From Pseudorhizobium flavum (GTDB lineage: Bacteria; Pseudomonadota; Alphaproteobacteria; Rhizobiales; Rhizobiaceae): 64,000 nucleotides of DNA. Positions 1-9,029 of the stretch are shown in pieces. Position 1 is the first letter of the stretch. Each line of letters starts with the position of its first letter. The notes below the pieces were generated by a model. The model worked only from the letters and a program-made list of their open reading frames with translations, was not told the DNA's origin and ran no database searches. Location of the stretch: positions 2,480,001 through 2,544,000 of the forward strand of contig NZ_LR723670.1 in NCBI RefSeq assembly GCF_902502825.2, read 5' to 3'. Made by a program: the position numbers and the translations under genes.

Positions 1-808
1 CGCGCAGCACGGAGATCCGCTTGCGCAGCGCAAGCAGGATCATCACCGAGAAAGGCAGGCTGCTGATCGTCATGAAGAAGGTTGCCACCCAAAGAAGCGG
101 GAGGCTCTGGAAATAGCCGAACGAAGCGTCGTGGGTCGAGTAACCGCCGGTCGCGACGGTGGTGAAGGCGTGATTGACGGCGTCGAAAACGCTCATGCCG
201 GCCCAGGCATAGCCAATCGCGCAGGCGAGCGTGATGCCGAAATAGATTGCCATGAAGGCGCGCGTGAAGCTGGCAAGACGCGAGAACGTCTTCTCGCTGG
301 TGTCTGAGGATTCGAGCTTGAAGAAGGACAATCCGCCGACGCGCAGGTCCGGCAGGATGAAAAGCCCAAGCCCGACAATGCCGATGCCCCCAAGCCAGAC
401 GATCAGAGAACGCCAGAGCAGCAGGCCGGGCGGAAGATTGTCCAGCCCCACGAGCACCGTTCCTCCGGTCGTGGTGATGCCGGAGACCGATTCGAAGACA
501 GCCTGCGCCAGCGTCAGGTCGTAGCTCGACAGGTAGAAGGGAATGGCGCCGACGATGGTGAAGGTCGTCCACATTACATTGACGAGCAGGAAGCCGAAAC
601 GTCGGGTGAAGACGGGCGGCGGGCCGCTCGTGGCAACGGCCGCAAGCGTGAAGATGCCGCCGCAGAGAATTCCCGACATCGCGAACACCTGCCAGTCCGG
701 ATGGCCGACATAGAGATCGGCCATGGCGGGCACGAACATGGCAGCGGACAGATAGAGGCCGCACAATGCTGAAATGTGAAGGACGGAGCGAAAGAGGGTC
801 GCGTTCAA
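1..808 (-). CDS. trkH: TrkH-family potassium uptake channel subunit (N-terminal part, runs off the left edge)
   Basis: Membrane subunit of the Trk/Ktr potassium uptake system. About 269 residues are visible; the C-terminal half lies outside the window. Two of the four pore-loop repeats of the family can be read: a first selectivity filter in SGITTTGGTVL (about residues 110-120) and a second in FTTVATGGYSTHD (about 210-222), with hydrophobic segments between them. I chose the TTG at 808 because the following NATLFRSV... matches the usual start of rhizobial TrkH proteins; no ATG is available in frame nearby and the ribosome binding site is weak, so the start is uncertain. It diverges from the DUF2231 gene at 1010. 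The family call is firm; the exact start is not. Confidence 0.85.
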   Translation of the reverse strand, partial: MNATLFRSVLHISALCGLYLSAAMFVPAMADLYVGHPDWQVFAMSGILCGGIFTLAAVATSGPPPVFTRRFGFLLVNVMWTTFTIVGAIPFYLSSYDLTLAQAVFESVSGITTTGGTVLVGLDNLPPGLLLWRSLIVWLGGIGIVGLGLFILPDLRVGGLSFFKLESSDTSEKTFSRLASFTRAFMAIYFGITLACAIGYAWAGMSVFDAVNHAFTTVATGGYSTHDASFGYFQSLPLLWVATFFMTISSLPFSVMILLALRKRISVLR

Positions 809-1009
809 GGTATGGCCGTTCGATCCGCCGCCGGACGAGCCGGACGGCCTGCCGGGCGCAGGTGCAATTGGCGCCTCTCTAGCATGAGTCCGGGCCGCTC
901 CAATAGCCCGGCATCAAAGCGGATGGGAGCAAGCGGTCCCAGCACTTGGAACAAAAGTCGTCGTCAGCCGTAACTGTCGTGTCCGACCCACTCGCATCGA
1001 GGCGCCGAG

Positions 1010-1456
1010 ATGACCACCACCTATACCACCACCACGACCGGAAGGGCCGGATTTCCGCTACGGACCTTCTTCGTGCCCTTTCCCTTCGTCTGCTTCACGC
1101 TCGCACTGGTAACCGACATCGCCTACTGGCGAACCTCGTTCCTGATGTGGAGCAACTTCTCGTCCTGGCTTCTCTTCTTCGGCCTGGTCGTCGGCGCCGT
1201 TGGTCTGTTGGCCGGGCTCGTGGACATGCTGCGCCGCTCGACGCGCATCCTGGGCCCCGGTTGGGCAGCCGCCATCGGCTATGCCCTGATGCTCGCCGTG
1301 GCCGTCGTCAACAGCTTCGTCCATGCAGGCGACGGCTGGACCGCGGTCGTGCCGAACGGCCTCATCCTTTCCGTCGTCACCGTCGTGCTGGCGTTCCTGA
1401 CCGTGGTCCTTGCCGCCCGCCGACGGTCCCGCGTGATCTGGAGTGTCGAACGATGA
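1010..1456 (+). CDS. DUF2231-type four-helix inner membrane protein
   Basis: Small integral membrane protein of 148 residues with four hydrophobic segments (about 20-42, 52-75, 85-105 and 115-137) and a basic C-terminus. The pattern of a pro-phe rich first helix followed by a Trp/Asn-containing loop fits the DUF2231 (COG4244) family, whose members often sit beside sorbosone or PQQ-type sugar dehydrogenases. That is the case here: its stop overlaps the start of the dehydrogenase gene by four bases (ATGA at 1453-1456), so the two are almost certainly translated together. A role as membrane partner of that dehydrogenase, for example in electron transfer, is an inference from context only. Confidence 0.8.
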   Translation: MTTTYTTTTTGRAGFPLRTFFVPFPFVCFTLALVTDIAYWRTSFLMWSNFSSWLLFFGLVVGAVGLLAGLVDMLRRSTRILGPGWAAAIGYALMLAVAVVNSFVHAGDGWTAVVPNGLILSVVTVVLAFLTVVLAARRRSRVIWSVER

Positions 1457-3117
1457 CTTTTATGACCAGAACCTCCACCCTCGCCACAGTCTCGCTCCTG
1501 GCGCTCGCGCTTGTGGGCTGCAGTGAAGAGAACGGCGATTTCGACGTCACCCAGCAGATCGGACCCGACCCAGTGCTGCCGGAGCCGTCGACCGAGCTCC
1601 TCCCGGACCTGAAGGTCGCCGAAGTGGTCGGCTGGCAGGACGGCGAGACCCCCACCGTACCCGAAGGGCTGACGATATCCGCCTACGCCACCGATCTTGC
1701 CAATCCGCGCACCGTGCACACGCTGCCGAACGGCGACGTCCTCGTGGTGCAGGGCAAGGCACCGGAAGGCAAGCCGACCGAGCGGCCGAAGGACTACGTG
1801 CGCGGCTTCATCATGTCGATGGCCCGTGGCGGAGGCGGTGGCGCGCAGAAGGAGAGCAATCTCATCACTCTGCTGCGCGATACGAACCGTGATGGCGAGG
1901 TGGATGAGCGCCACGACCTGTTGACCAAGCTGAACTCGCCCTTCGGCGTGGCCTGGGCCGATGATACCCTCTACGTCGCCGCTGCCGACGCCATCCTCGC
2001 CTATCCCTACCGGCTCGGCGAGACGACCGTTGGCGGCGAACCTGGCGTGCTGACCCCGCTTCCCGGGGGGCCGATCAACCACCACTGGACCAAGGACCTG
2101 GCACTCAGCCCGGACGGCCGCTTCCTCTACGCCTCCGTCGGCTCCAATTCCAATGCCGGCGAACGCGGGCTGGAGGCGGAAAAGGGCCGCGCCGCGATTT
2201 GGCAGGTCGACCGGGAAACCGGTGCCTCTCGCATCTTTGCCTCGGGGCTGCGCAACCCGAACGGCCTCACCTTTCATCCCGAGACCGGGGAACTTTGGGC
2301 CGTCATCAACGAGCGCGATGAACTGGGTCCGAACCTTGTTCCCGACTACATGACCTCGGTCCAGGAAGACGGCTTCTACGGCTGGCCCTGGAGCTATTTC
2401 GGTGACCACGTGGACGAGCGCGTGCACCCGCCGCGGCCGGACCTGGTCGAGAAGGCAATCAAACCCGACTATGCGCTGTCGAGCCATGTGGCTGCCCTCG
2501 GCATGACCTTCACCAATGGATCGGCCATGCCGGAGCCCTATGCCAACGGCGCCTTCGTGGGCGAGCACGGCAGCTGGAACCGTAGCGCCTTCAACGGCTA
2601 CAAGGTCATCTACATCCCCTTCGAGAACGGCAAGCCGTCCGGCATGGCGCAGGACGTGGTGACCGGTTTCCTCGATGGCGACAATGCCCGCGGCCGGCCG
2701 GTCGGTGTCGGGATCGACGGTACGGGAGCACTGCTCGTTGCCGATGATTCCGGCAACACGGTCTGGCGCGTTGCACCGGCCGACGGCACGACCATTCCGG
2801 AGCCGATCGCAACGGACCAGCCCCTGCAGGGTGCAGCGGGCGGCGCTGCCCCGGCCGGAACAGGCACGGCCGCGCCCTCTCCGGCGACAGAACCGGGCAC
2901 CGCTGAGGGCACGGCACCCGCAGCCGCTCCGCCTGCATCAGCTCCGGACACGCCGCCTGCGGAAACCCCGGGCGTCGTCCCGGCCGAGCCTGCGAACCCT
3001 GAAACCCAGCCGGCCGGCGAGGCTCCCGAAGCCGCACCAGGTGGCGAGCGCCCGGCGCCGCCGCAGACGGACGTGCCGGCCACTGAACCCGAAGCTGCCG
3101 TCCAGCCGGGCGGCTGA
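1453..3117 (+). CDS. Lipoprotein PQQ-dependent sugar dehydrogenase (sorbosone dehydrogenase family)
   Basis: Periplasmic beta-propeller oxidoreductase of the glucose/sorbosone dehydrogenase family, expected to oxidise sugars or related aldoses with PQQ. The 554-residue product starts with a lipoprotein signal (lipobox LVGC near residue 20). Recognisable propeller motifs are LNSPFGVAW, GLRNPNGL, FYGWPW and GEHGSWNRS, the last being typical of the C-terminal blades. Beyond about residue 455 there is a roughly 95-residue tail made almost only of Ala, Pro, Glu, Gly and Thr, probably a flexible linker or low-complexity extension. The reading frame is open further upstream, but the ATG at 1453 overlaps the preceding stop as ATGA and directly precedes the signal peptide, so it is the chosen start. 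Substrate unknown. Confidence 0.87.
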   Translation: MTFMTRTSTLATVSLLALALVGCSEENGDFDVTQQIGPDPVLPEPSTELLPDLKVAEVVGWQDGETPTVPEGLTISAYATDLANPRTVHTLPNGDVLVVQGKAPEGKPTERPKDYVRGFIMSMARGGGGGAQKESNLITLLRDTNRDGEVDERHDLLTKLNSPFGVAWADDTLYVAAADAILAYPYRLGETTVGGEPGVLTPLPGGPINHHWTKDLALSPDGRFLYASVGSNSNAGERGLEAEKGRAAIWQVDRETGASRIFASGLRNPNGLTFHPETGELWAVINERDELGPNLVPDYMTSVQEDGFYGWPWSYFGDHVDERVHPPRPDLVEKAIKPDYALSSHVAALGMTFTNGSAMPEPYANGAFVGEHGSWNRSAFNGYKVIYIPFENGKPSGMAQDVVTGFLDGDNARGRPVGVGIDGTGALLVADDSGNTVWRVAPADGTTIPEPIATDQPLQGAAGGAAPAGTGTAAPSPATEPGTAEGTAPAAAPPASAPDTPPAETPGVVPAEPANPETQPAGEAPEAAPGGERPAPPQTDVPATEPEAAVQPGG

Positions 3118-3232
3118 TCAGGGTCCTTCCTTTCGGCTGCCTTCTCCCCGGCGGCCGGCATGTCGCTCGCTGCCACTGATGGACTGGCGGCGAGCGACAT
3201 GGCATCGTCCCGGCGAAGCGAACGAGGGGAAT

Positions 3233-4243
3233 ATGAAAGTCACCGTTTTCAGCACCAAGCCTTACGACCGGCTGTTCCTCGACCGTGCTGCCGCACGCGG
3301 GGTCGAGCTGCTCTATTCGGAATCACGCCTTTCGCTGGACACGGCGGCGCTGGCTGAGGGCTCGGAAGCCGTCTGCGCCTTCGTAAACGACGAACTTTCA
3401 CGCCCGGTCATGGAGCGGCTGGCGCAGCTTGGCGTGCGGCTGGTCGCCCTGCGCAGCGCCGGCTTCAACAATGTCGATCTCGAGGCGGCCGCCGAGATCG
3501 GCATCGCCGTCGCCCGCGTTCCCGCCTATTCGCCGCATGCGGTGGCCGAACACACGATGGCGATCATCCTGTCGCTCAACCGCAAGATCCATCGTGCGTA
3601 CAACCGCGTCCGTGAGGGTAACTTCGCGCTGGATGGCCTGCTCGGTTTCGACCTCAACGGCAAGACGATGGGCATTGTCGGCACCGGCAAGATCGGCGCG
3701 GTCCTGGCGAAGATCGCCGCAGGCTTCGGCTGCAGGCTGCTCGGCCACGATATCCGGCCGAACCCCGAATGCGAGGCGCTCGGCATGCGCTACGTGGAGC
3801 GGGAGGAGCTCTTCCGGCAGTCCGACATCCTCAGCCTAAATTGCCCGCTGACGCCCGAAACCCGTCACATGATCAGCGCCGATACCCTGCCGCTCCTGAA
3901 ACCGGGGGTCATGCTTATCAACACCAGTCGCGGCGCGGTGATCGATGCCCATGCGGCGATCGCCGGCCTCAAGGACGGCACCATCGGCAGCCTCGGCCTT
4001 GACGTCTACGAGGAAGAGGCGGACCTCTTCTTCGAGGACCTGTCCAACGAGGTTCTTCGCGATGACGTCTTCGCCCGTCTCCTGACCTTTCCCAACGTGC
4101 TGATCACCGGCCACCAGGCCTTCTTCACCCGCGAGGCACTCGACGCAATCGCCGAGACCACCATCGGCAACATCGTAAGCTTCCGCGACAGCGGCAAGCT
4201 GCTGCATGCCGTGACAGTAGACTATCTCGCCGCGAAGACCTGA
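3233..4243 (+). CDS. D-2-hydroxyacid dehydrogenase (fermentative D-lactate dehydrogenase type)
   Basis: NAD-dependent dehydrogenase that interconverts 2-oxoacids and D-2-hydroxyacids, closest in layout to LdhA (pyruvate/D-lactate). It has 336 residues, the usual length. The Rossmann fingerprint GTGKIG lies near residue 152, the signature INTSRGAVID near 227-236, and the catalytic His is in GHQAFFT near residue 296; the catalytic Arg is expected in LNTSRGA-type context. The ATG at 3233 follows a GAGGGGA ribosome binding site. It stands alone, 115 bases after the sugar dehydrogenase, and no partner gene fixes the substrate, so other D-hydroxyacids remain possible. Confidence 0.87.
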   Translation: MKVTVFSTKPYDRLFLDRAAARGVELLYSESRLSLDTAALAEGSEAVCAFVNDELSRPVMERLAQLGVRLVALRSAGFNNVDLEAAAEIGIAVARVPAYSPHAVAEHTMAIILSLNRKIHRAYNRVREGNFALDGLLGFDLNGKTMGIVGTGKIGAVLAKIAAGFGCRLLGHDIRPNPECEALGMRYVEREELFRQSDILSLNCPLTPETRHMISADTLPLLKPGVMLINTSRGAVIDAHAAIAGLKDGTIGSLGLDVYEEEADLFFEDLSNEVLRDDVFARLLTFPNVLITGHQAFFTREALDAIAETTIGNIVSFRDSGKLLHAVTVDYLAAKT

Positions 4244-4736
4244 GACGGCGGTTGCGGCACGAACGGCGCAAGTGATGCCGGGCAAATGGCTTCTGGTTGA
4301 AATACTCCCGCCAAGACCCATTGACCTGCTGGGCGGGCGCTCCATCTGGCGCGCACCAATCGAATGACGCCGCGCCAGGATCATAAGCCCTTGTTAACCC
4401 TTCTTGATTGCGCGTTGATCCGGTCGCAACCAATCGCCGTAGACGGCATTGAACCCGGTCGCCGATGCAGGCGATCTCTCGGAAACATGTTCTTCGAACG
4501 CACACGAACAACTTCGTTAAACAGCCGTCAATGACTTACTACTAGATCCTGCAGCGCGGGCCGAGGACCCGGAGGCGGTCCGCAACCTGCCGCCCGCAGC
4601 GGGAGACCACCCAACTATATCCGCGTACCGCCGCCTAATGAGCCGTCGGGACGTCTTCAACAACGACGACGCCTGATCGCCGACGCGACAGCGGCGATCA
4701 AGCGCGACCGCAATACCGCGTACAGAGGAGTGATCT
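4244..4736. other. Intergenic region between hydroxyacid dehydrogenase and chemoreceptor genes
   Basis: About 490 bases without a convincing gene. Short open frames exist but have no ribosome binding sites or recognisable products. The region must hold the promoter of the chemoreceptor gene; I do not see a clear sigma-54 or flagellar-type promoter. A ribosome binding site GAGGAG lies at its end just before 4737. Confidence 0.6.
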
Positions 4737-6521
4737 ATGGGAATACCGTTCATGAATAACCGCGACGCCGAGGCGGTGCTGGAGGCTGTCGCCCGCTCGC
4801 AGGCCATCATCGAATTCGACCTGACGGGACGCATCCTGACTGCCAACGAGAACTTCTGCAAGGCACTCGGCTACGAGCTCTCCGAGATCGTCGGCCAGCA
4901 CCATCGGCTGTTCGTCGATCCGGCAGACGCTGCAAGTCCGGACTACAAGGCCTTCTGGGATCGTCTCGCCCAAGGCCATTTCGACCGGCGCCAGTATCGC
5001 CGCATCGCCAAGGGCGGCCGCGAGATCTGGATCGAGGCCTCCTACAACCCGGTCTTCCGCCGCGGCAAGCCGTACAAGATCGTCAAGTTCGCGACCGACA
5101 TCACCGAGAGCAAGCTGAGAAGCATCGAGGATGCCGGCAAGCTGGCCGCCCTCTCGCGTGCCCAGGCCGTGATCGAGTTCACGCCGAATGGCGACATCCT
5201 CACCGCCAACGAGAACTTCCTGACGACGCTGGGCTACCAGCTCTCCGAAATCGTCGGCAAGCATCACGCCATGTTCTGCGAACCCGACTACGTCCGCACT
5301 GACGACTACAAGCGCTTCTGGGAGCGGCTGCGCAACGGCGAGTTCTTCTCCGAGGAATTCACCCGCATTGGCCGCGCCGGCAACAGGATCTACATCCAGG
5401 CCTCCTACAATCCGATCCTCGGTCCCGACGGCAAGGTCATCAAGGTGGTGAAGTTTGCAACCGACGTCACCGGCCGGGTCGAGAGCGTCACCACCCTCGG
5501 CAACGGCCTGCAGTCGCTGGCATCGGGCGATCTCTGTTGCGACATCCCCCGTGCCTTCATCCCGAGCCTCGAGCAGCTTCGCGTCGACTTCAACCAGACA
5601 GCAGCCCGCCTGCGGGAGGCGATGCGCGGTATCCGCGAGAACGCCAAGGCGATCGCGGCCGGGTCGGGTGAAATGAAGTCAGCAGCCGACGACTTGTCGC
5701 GCCGCACGGAGCAGCAGGCCGCCTCCGTCGAGGAAACCGCGGCAGCTCTGGAGGAGATCACCCAGACGGTTGCCGATTCCAGCCGCCGCGCGGACGAAGC
5801 CGGCAAGCTCGTGATCGATGCACGGCAGAATGCGGAACGCTCCGGCGAGATCGTCGGCAAGGCGATCAACGCCATGGGCGCAATCGAGAAGTCGTCGAAG
5901 GAGATCACCAACATCATCGGCGTGATCGACGATATCGCCTTCCAGACCAACCTGCTTGCCCTGAATGCCGGGGTCGAGGCGGCGCGCGCGGGGGAAGCCG
6001 GCAAGGGCTTCGCAGTGGTTGCGCAGGAGGTGCGTGAACTCGCCCAGCGTTCGGCCACCGCCGCCAAGGAGATCAAGGCGCTGATCAGCCAGTCCGGCGA
6101 ACAGGTCAAGACCGGCGTCGGCCTGGTCGGTGAGACTGGTGAAGCGCTTGCGCGGATCGTCGAGCAGGTCAAGGAGATCAACGTCAACGTCGCGGCCATC
6201 GTCGAGGGTGCACGCGAACAGTCTGTCGGCCTGCGGGAGATCAACGTCGCCGTCAACACCATGGACCAGGGCACGCAGCAGAATGCCGCCATGGTCGAGC
6301 AGTCGAACGCGGCAAGTCACAGCCTCGCGAGCGAAGCCCAGGCGCTGTTCCAGCTGCTCGCGCAATTCCGCGTCGAGGCCGGCGAACCGGCTGCGGCCTC
6401 ACCTGCGCAGGACAATCATCGTGCCGCTGCCGCCTCCCCCGTGCACCAGCTGACGCAGAGGATAGGGCGGGGCATGGGCGCAAGCGCTGCGGCAGCCGCC
6501 CACCAGTGGCAGGATTTCTAG
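4737..6521 (+). CDS. Soluble methyl-accepting chemotaxis protein with two PAS domains
   Basis: Chemoreceptor that should control CheA through CheW. The 594-residue protein has no transmembrane segment or signal peptide, so it senses from the cytoplasm. Two consecutive PAS domains (about 10-125 and 130-245) are near copies of each other, both with an FDLTG/FTPNG-type start, an NENF motif and a closing VKFATD segment. A short linker is followed by the coiled-coil signalling domain (about 280-560), with the conserved hairpin tip around residues 395-450 ([20 protein letters not shown], then ELAQRSA). The C-terminus ends in QWQDF, which has the W-x-x-F form of the CheR/CheB docking pentapeptide. 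PAS ligand (haem, flavin or none) cannot be told from the sequence. Not linked to other che genes here. Confidence 0.93.
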   Translation: MGIPFMNNRDAEAVLEAVARSQAIIEFDLTGRILTANENFCKALGYELSEIVGQHHRLFVDPADAASPDYKAFWDRLAQGHFDRRQYRRIAKGGREIWIEASYNPVFRRGKPYKIVKFATDITESKLRSIEDAGKLAALSRAQAVIEFTPNGDILTANENFLTTLGYQLSEIVGKHHAMFCEPDYVRTDDYKRFWERLRNGEFFSEEFTRIGRAGNRIYIQASYNPILGPDGKVIKVVKFATDVTGRVESVTTLGNGLQSLASGDLCCDIPRAFIPSLEQLRVDFNQTAARLREAMRGIRENAKAIAAGSGEMKSAADDLSRRTEQQAASVEETAAALEEITQTVADSSRRADEAGKLVIDARQNAERSGEIVGKAINAMGAIEKSSKEITNIIGVIDDIAFQTNLLALNAGVEAARAGEAGKGFAVVAQEVRELAQRSATAAKEIKALISQSGEQVKTGVGLVGETGEALARIVEQVKEINVNVAAIVEGAREQSVGLREINVAVNTMDQGTQQNAAMVEQSNAASHSLASEAQALFQLLAQFRVEAGEPAAASPAQDNHRAAAASPVHQLTQRIGRGMGASAAAAAHQWQDF

Positions 6522-6560
6522 GGCCCGCCACTCCCGCGCTTCATGCGCCATAGAGCTAAA

Positions 6561-6591
6561 GGCTGCGTCCCGTGCTAAACGGGGCGCAGCC
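6561..6591. terminator. Hairpin between convergent chemoreceptor and aldehyde dehydrogenase genes
   Basis: A 13-bp stem (GGCTGCGTCCCGT pairing with ACGGGGCGCAGCC, one G-T wobble) closes on a five-base loop GCTAA. It lies in the 76-base gap between two convergent stop codons. On the minus strand it is followed by TTTAG, a weak U-tract; on the plus strand there is no U-tract. It probably serves as terminator for one or both genes. Confidence 0.6.
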
Positions 6592-6597
6592 GTCTGG

Positions 6598-8067
6598 TCA
6601 GGCAAAGTTGACGGTCTTCACTTCTACATAATTGTCCAGCCCTTCGATACCGCCCTCGCGGCCAAGGCCGGACTGCTTGACGCCGCCGAAGGGCATGGTG
6701 ATATCAACGATATTGCCGTTGATCGACAGATGCCCTGACTGGATGCGCCGCGCCACCCCGTAGGCCCGTTCCGGATCGGCCGAATAGATCGCACCGTTCA
6801 GCCCGTAGATGCTGTCGTTCGCCTTGGCGATCGCATCCTCCTCGTCCGCATAGGTGATGATCGAGACGACAGGGCCGAAGATCTCCTCCTGGGCGATCGT
6901 CATCTCCGGCGTCACGTCGGTAAACACCGTCGGCTGGACGAAATAGCCCTTCTCCAGCCCCTCCGGCCGTCCGCCGCCGCAGGCGAGCTTCGCCCCTTCC
7001 TTGCGGCCGGTCTCGATATAATCCATGACCCGGTCGAGCTGGCGGCCAAGCGCGAGCGGGCCCATGTGCACGCTCGGGTCGGACGGGTCGCCCACCTTGA
7101 TATTGCCGACGGCGCCGACATAGAGGTCGGTGAATTCCTGTGCCCGGCTTTCCGGCACGAGGATGCGGGTCAACGCGAAGCAGACCTGCCCGGTGATCGG
7201 CATGGTGTAGACCATCAGGCTCGGCAGTGCCGCCGTGAAATCGGCATCATCGAGCAGGATGGCGGCGGACTTGCCACCGAGTTCGAGGCTGACGCGGGTC
7301 AGTCTTTCGGCGCAGGCAGCGGCGATGTGACGTCCCGCAGGCGTCGAGCCCGTGAAGGCCACCTTGTCGATGGCCGGATGACGGATCAGATGGTCGCCGA
7401 CCTCCCGTCCTGCCGGGACGAGGTTGAAGACGCCCGGCGGCAGCCCCGCGGCCTCGATCGCCTCCGCCAGGATATAGGCTTCGAGCGGCGTTTCCGGCGA
7501 CGGCTTGGCGACGAATGTACAGCCGGCTGCGAGGCCCGCGGCGATCTTGTAGCTCAGGAGCACCATGGGCGCGTTCCAGGGGGTGATCGCCGCGCAGACG
7601 CCGACCGGCTCCTTGACGATCCGGGTCCTGCCGCCGCCGGGTCGTGTGCGCTCCTCCTCGAAGGCATAGGCATTGCCGTCGATGAGATCGGCGTAGAAAT
7701 CGAAGAGCTGCGCATTCTGGCCGACGAGCTTGGAGGTGATCATGATCGGCGCGCCGACCTGTACCGTCCAGGCACGAGCGATCTCGTCCAGCCGGCCCCT
7801 CAGGTGCTCCGCCACCTTTCGCAGATAGCCCGCGCGCTCACGCGGCGACATCCGTGGCCACGGTCCTTTGTCGAACGCCTCGCGGGCGGCCGCGATCGCG
7901 AGATGGACATCCTCCACCGAGGCCTCGGGATAGCGCAGGATGGTTTCTTCGGTGACCGGCGAGACCACCTCGAGCGTCGCCGACGAGCGGGGTGCCACCC
8001 ATTCGCCGCCGATAAAGAATTTGTCCGGGGCGCGAAAGGCCGTTCCGGGTGTGGCCATGACATTCAT
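6598..8067 (-). CDS. NAD(P)-dependent aldehyde dehydrogenase
   Basis: Oxidises an aldehyde to the carboxylic acid. The 489-residue protein has the full family layout: coenzyme-binding ITPWNAP and FTGSTPAG (about 150-225), general base Glu in LELGGKSA (about 250), nucleophilic Cys in GQVCFA (about 285) and the C-terminal PFGGVKQSGLGRE signature. The chosen ATG at 8067 follows a strong AGGAGGAG ribosome binding site at seven bases; the frame is open upstream but lacks family similarity. It lies downstream of a tetR gene on the same strand, separated by 217 bases that contain an 11-bp inverted repeat. Substrate is not predictable; the RidA and TetR neighbours hint at a small catabolic unit. Confidence 0.92.
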   Translation of the reverse strand: MNVMATPGTAFRAPDKFFIGGEWVAPRSSATLEVVSPVTEETILRYPEASVEDVHLAIAAAREAFDKGPWPRMSPRERAGYLRKVAEHLRGRLDEIARAWTVQVGAPIMITSKLVGQNAQLFDFYADLIDGNAYAFEEERTRPGGGRTRIVKEPVGVCAAITPWNAPMVLLSYKIAAGLAAGCTFVAKPSPETPLEAYILAEAIEAAGLPPGVFNLVPAGREVGDHLIRHPAIDKVAFTGSTPAGRHIAAACAERLTRVSLELGGKSAAILLDDADFTAALPSLMVYTMPITGQVCFALTRILVPESRAQEFTDLYVGAVGNIKVGDPSDPSVHMGPLALGRQLDRVMDYIETGRKEGAKLACGGGRPEGLEKGYFVQPTVFTDVTPEMTIAQEEIFGPVVSIITYADEEDAIAKANDSIYGLNGAIYSADPERAYGVARRIQSGHLSINGNIVDITMPFGGVKQSGLGREGGIEGLDNYVEVKTVNFA

Positions 8068-8190
8068 GCGTGCTCCTCCTCTGGCAGACACTGAAGTTCC
8101 GGCACCGAAAACGTCTCCTCCCGTTTCCCGACAGCCGGATACCGGAGGCCTCTCCGCCTCCCGCATGTATTCATCCTGCTCTCGGTGACA

Positions 8191-8231
8191 CCGTCACGCA
8201 ATGGGAAAAGCGTTTCATATTTGCGTGACGG
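8191..8231. promoter_or_regulatory. Perfect 11-bp inverted repeat upstream of the aldehyde dehydrogenase gene
   Basis: CCGTCACGCAA at 8191-8201 and TTGCGTGACGG at 8221-8231 are exact reverse complements separated by 19 bases, close to two helical turns centre to centre (30 bp apart start to start). It lies about 125 bases upstream of the aldehyde dehydrogenase start. It looks like a paired operator or a dimer site for a transcription factor; it does not resemble the ATACG/CGTAT sites beside tetR. Confidence 0.5.
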
Positions 8232-8284
8232 CGTGCAGGTTGGCGCCCACGATGTATACAGCTTGACCAAGGCGGCCGGCGGTG

Positions 8285-8878
8285 TCAGGCCGGCTTGGCG
8301 AGCAGTCCGGTTGCCAGAGCCCGGAACGCCTCGATGGCCTTTGCCAGCACATCGCGCGGTTCATCGGACGCGGCAACCCAGAGCGCGGCATTCAGCGCTG
8401 CCCCGTTGATCAGCCGTGCCGCAGCTTCGGGATCCACCGGTTTCACCACGTCCTCGGCAATCAGGCGCTCAAGGGTGCTTATCGTCACCTCCAGGCACTT
8501 GTTCTGGCTGTCCCAACGCGACGGATCTCCGAGAACCGCGGGGCCGTCGAGCAGCACGATGCGCTGCACTTCCGGCTCGAGCGCCATTTCGATATAGGCG
8601 GCGCCCTCCGCCAACAGGGCCTCCCAGCCGTCGCCTGCCTTTCCGGCAATCTCCTGCGCCCGCGCGGCCATCTCCGCGTCGATCTGGTTGACGACGGCCG
8701 CGAGCAGTCCCCGCTTGTCCCCGAAGTTGTGGTAGAGCGCCCCGCGCGTGAGGCCCGCTTGCGCGGTCAGCTCGTCCATCGATGCGGCGGCATAGCCCTG
8801 CTGGGCGAAGGCCTTTCGTGCAGCAGCGATCAACCGTGCACGGTTCTCCTCCATCGTCTGCGCGCGCTTGTTCGCCAT
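8285..8878 (-). CDS. TetR/AcrR-family transcriptional repressor
   Basis: One-component repressor of 197 residues. The N-terminal helix-turn-helix spans about residues 13-57, with the typical AFAQQGYAAASMDELTAQAG...LYHNFGDK pattern; the rest is the variable ligand-binding/dimerisation domain. It diverges from the RidA gene at 9030, and the 150-base intergenic region carries three ATACG...CGTAT palindromes that are very likely its own operators, so autorepression and control of ridA are expected. The aldehyde dehydrogenase gene follows on the same strand. The ligand is unknown. Confidence 0.92.
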   Translation of the reverse strand: MANKRAQTMEENRARLIAAARKAFAQQGYAAASMDELTAQAGLTRGALYHNFGDKRGLLAAVVNQIDAEMAARAQEIAGKAGDGWEALLAEGAAYIEMALEPEVQRIVLLDGPAVLGDPSRWDSQNKCLEVTISTLERLIAEDVVKPVDPEAAARLINGAALNAALWVAASDEPRDVLAKAIEAFRALATGLLAKPA

Positions 8879-8891
8879 GGCTGCCCCATAA

Positions 8892-8959
8892 TTTCACATA
8901 CGAGCCGTATTTGATTTGACATACGTCACGTATGTTTCTATTTCACATACGAGCCGTAT
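8892..8959. promoter_or_regulatory. Three TetR operator-like palindromes between tetR and the RidA gene
   Basis: An identical 19-mer (TTTCACATACGAGCCGTAT) occurs at 8892-8910 and 8941-8959, each holding the imperfect palindrome ATACG-AGC-CGTAT. Midway, at 8919-8935, lies a perfect palindrome ACATACG-TCA-CGTATGT. The three sites share the half-site ATACG with a three-base centre and fall between divergent tetR and ridA-like genes. They are the obvious operator array for the adjacent TetR protein. Confidence 0.8.
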
Positions 8960-9029
8960 ACCAGCGTGCGGGGCTGGAGTGAAGGCCGCGCTCCGCGCCT
9001 TTCAGCAACCATCAAGAAAGGAGCCGGGG

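Noticed and set aside
1279..2568. A 429-codon minus-strand open frame opposite the sugar dehydrogenase
   Set aside because: No ribosome binding site and no recognisable protein; explained by the coding strand.
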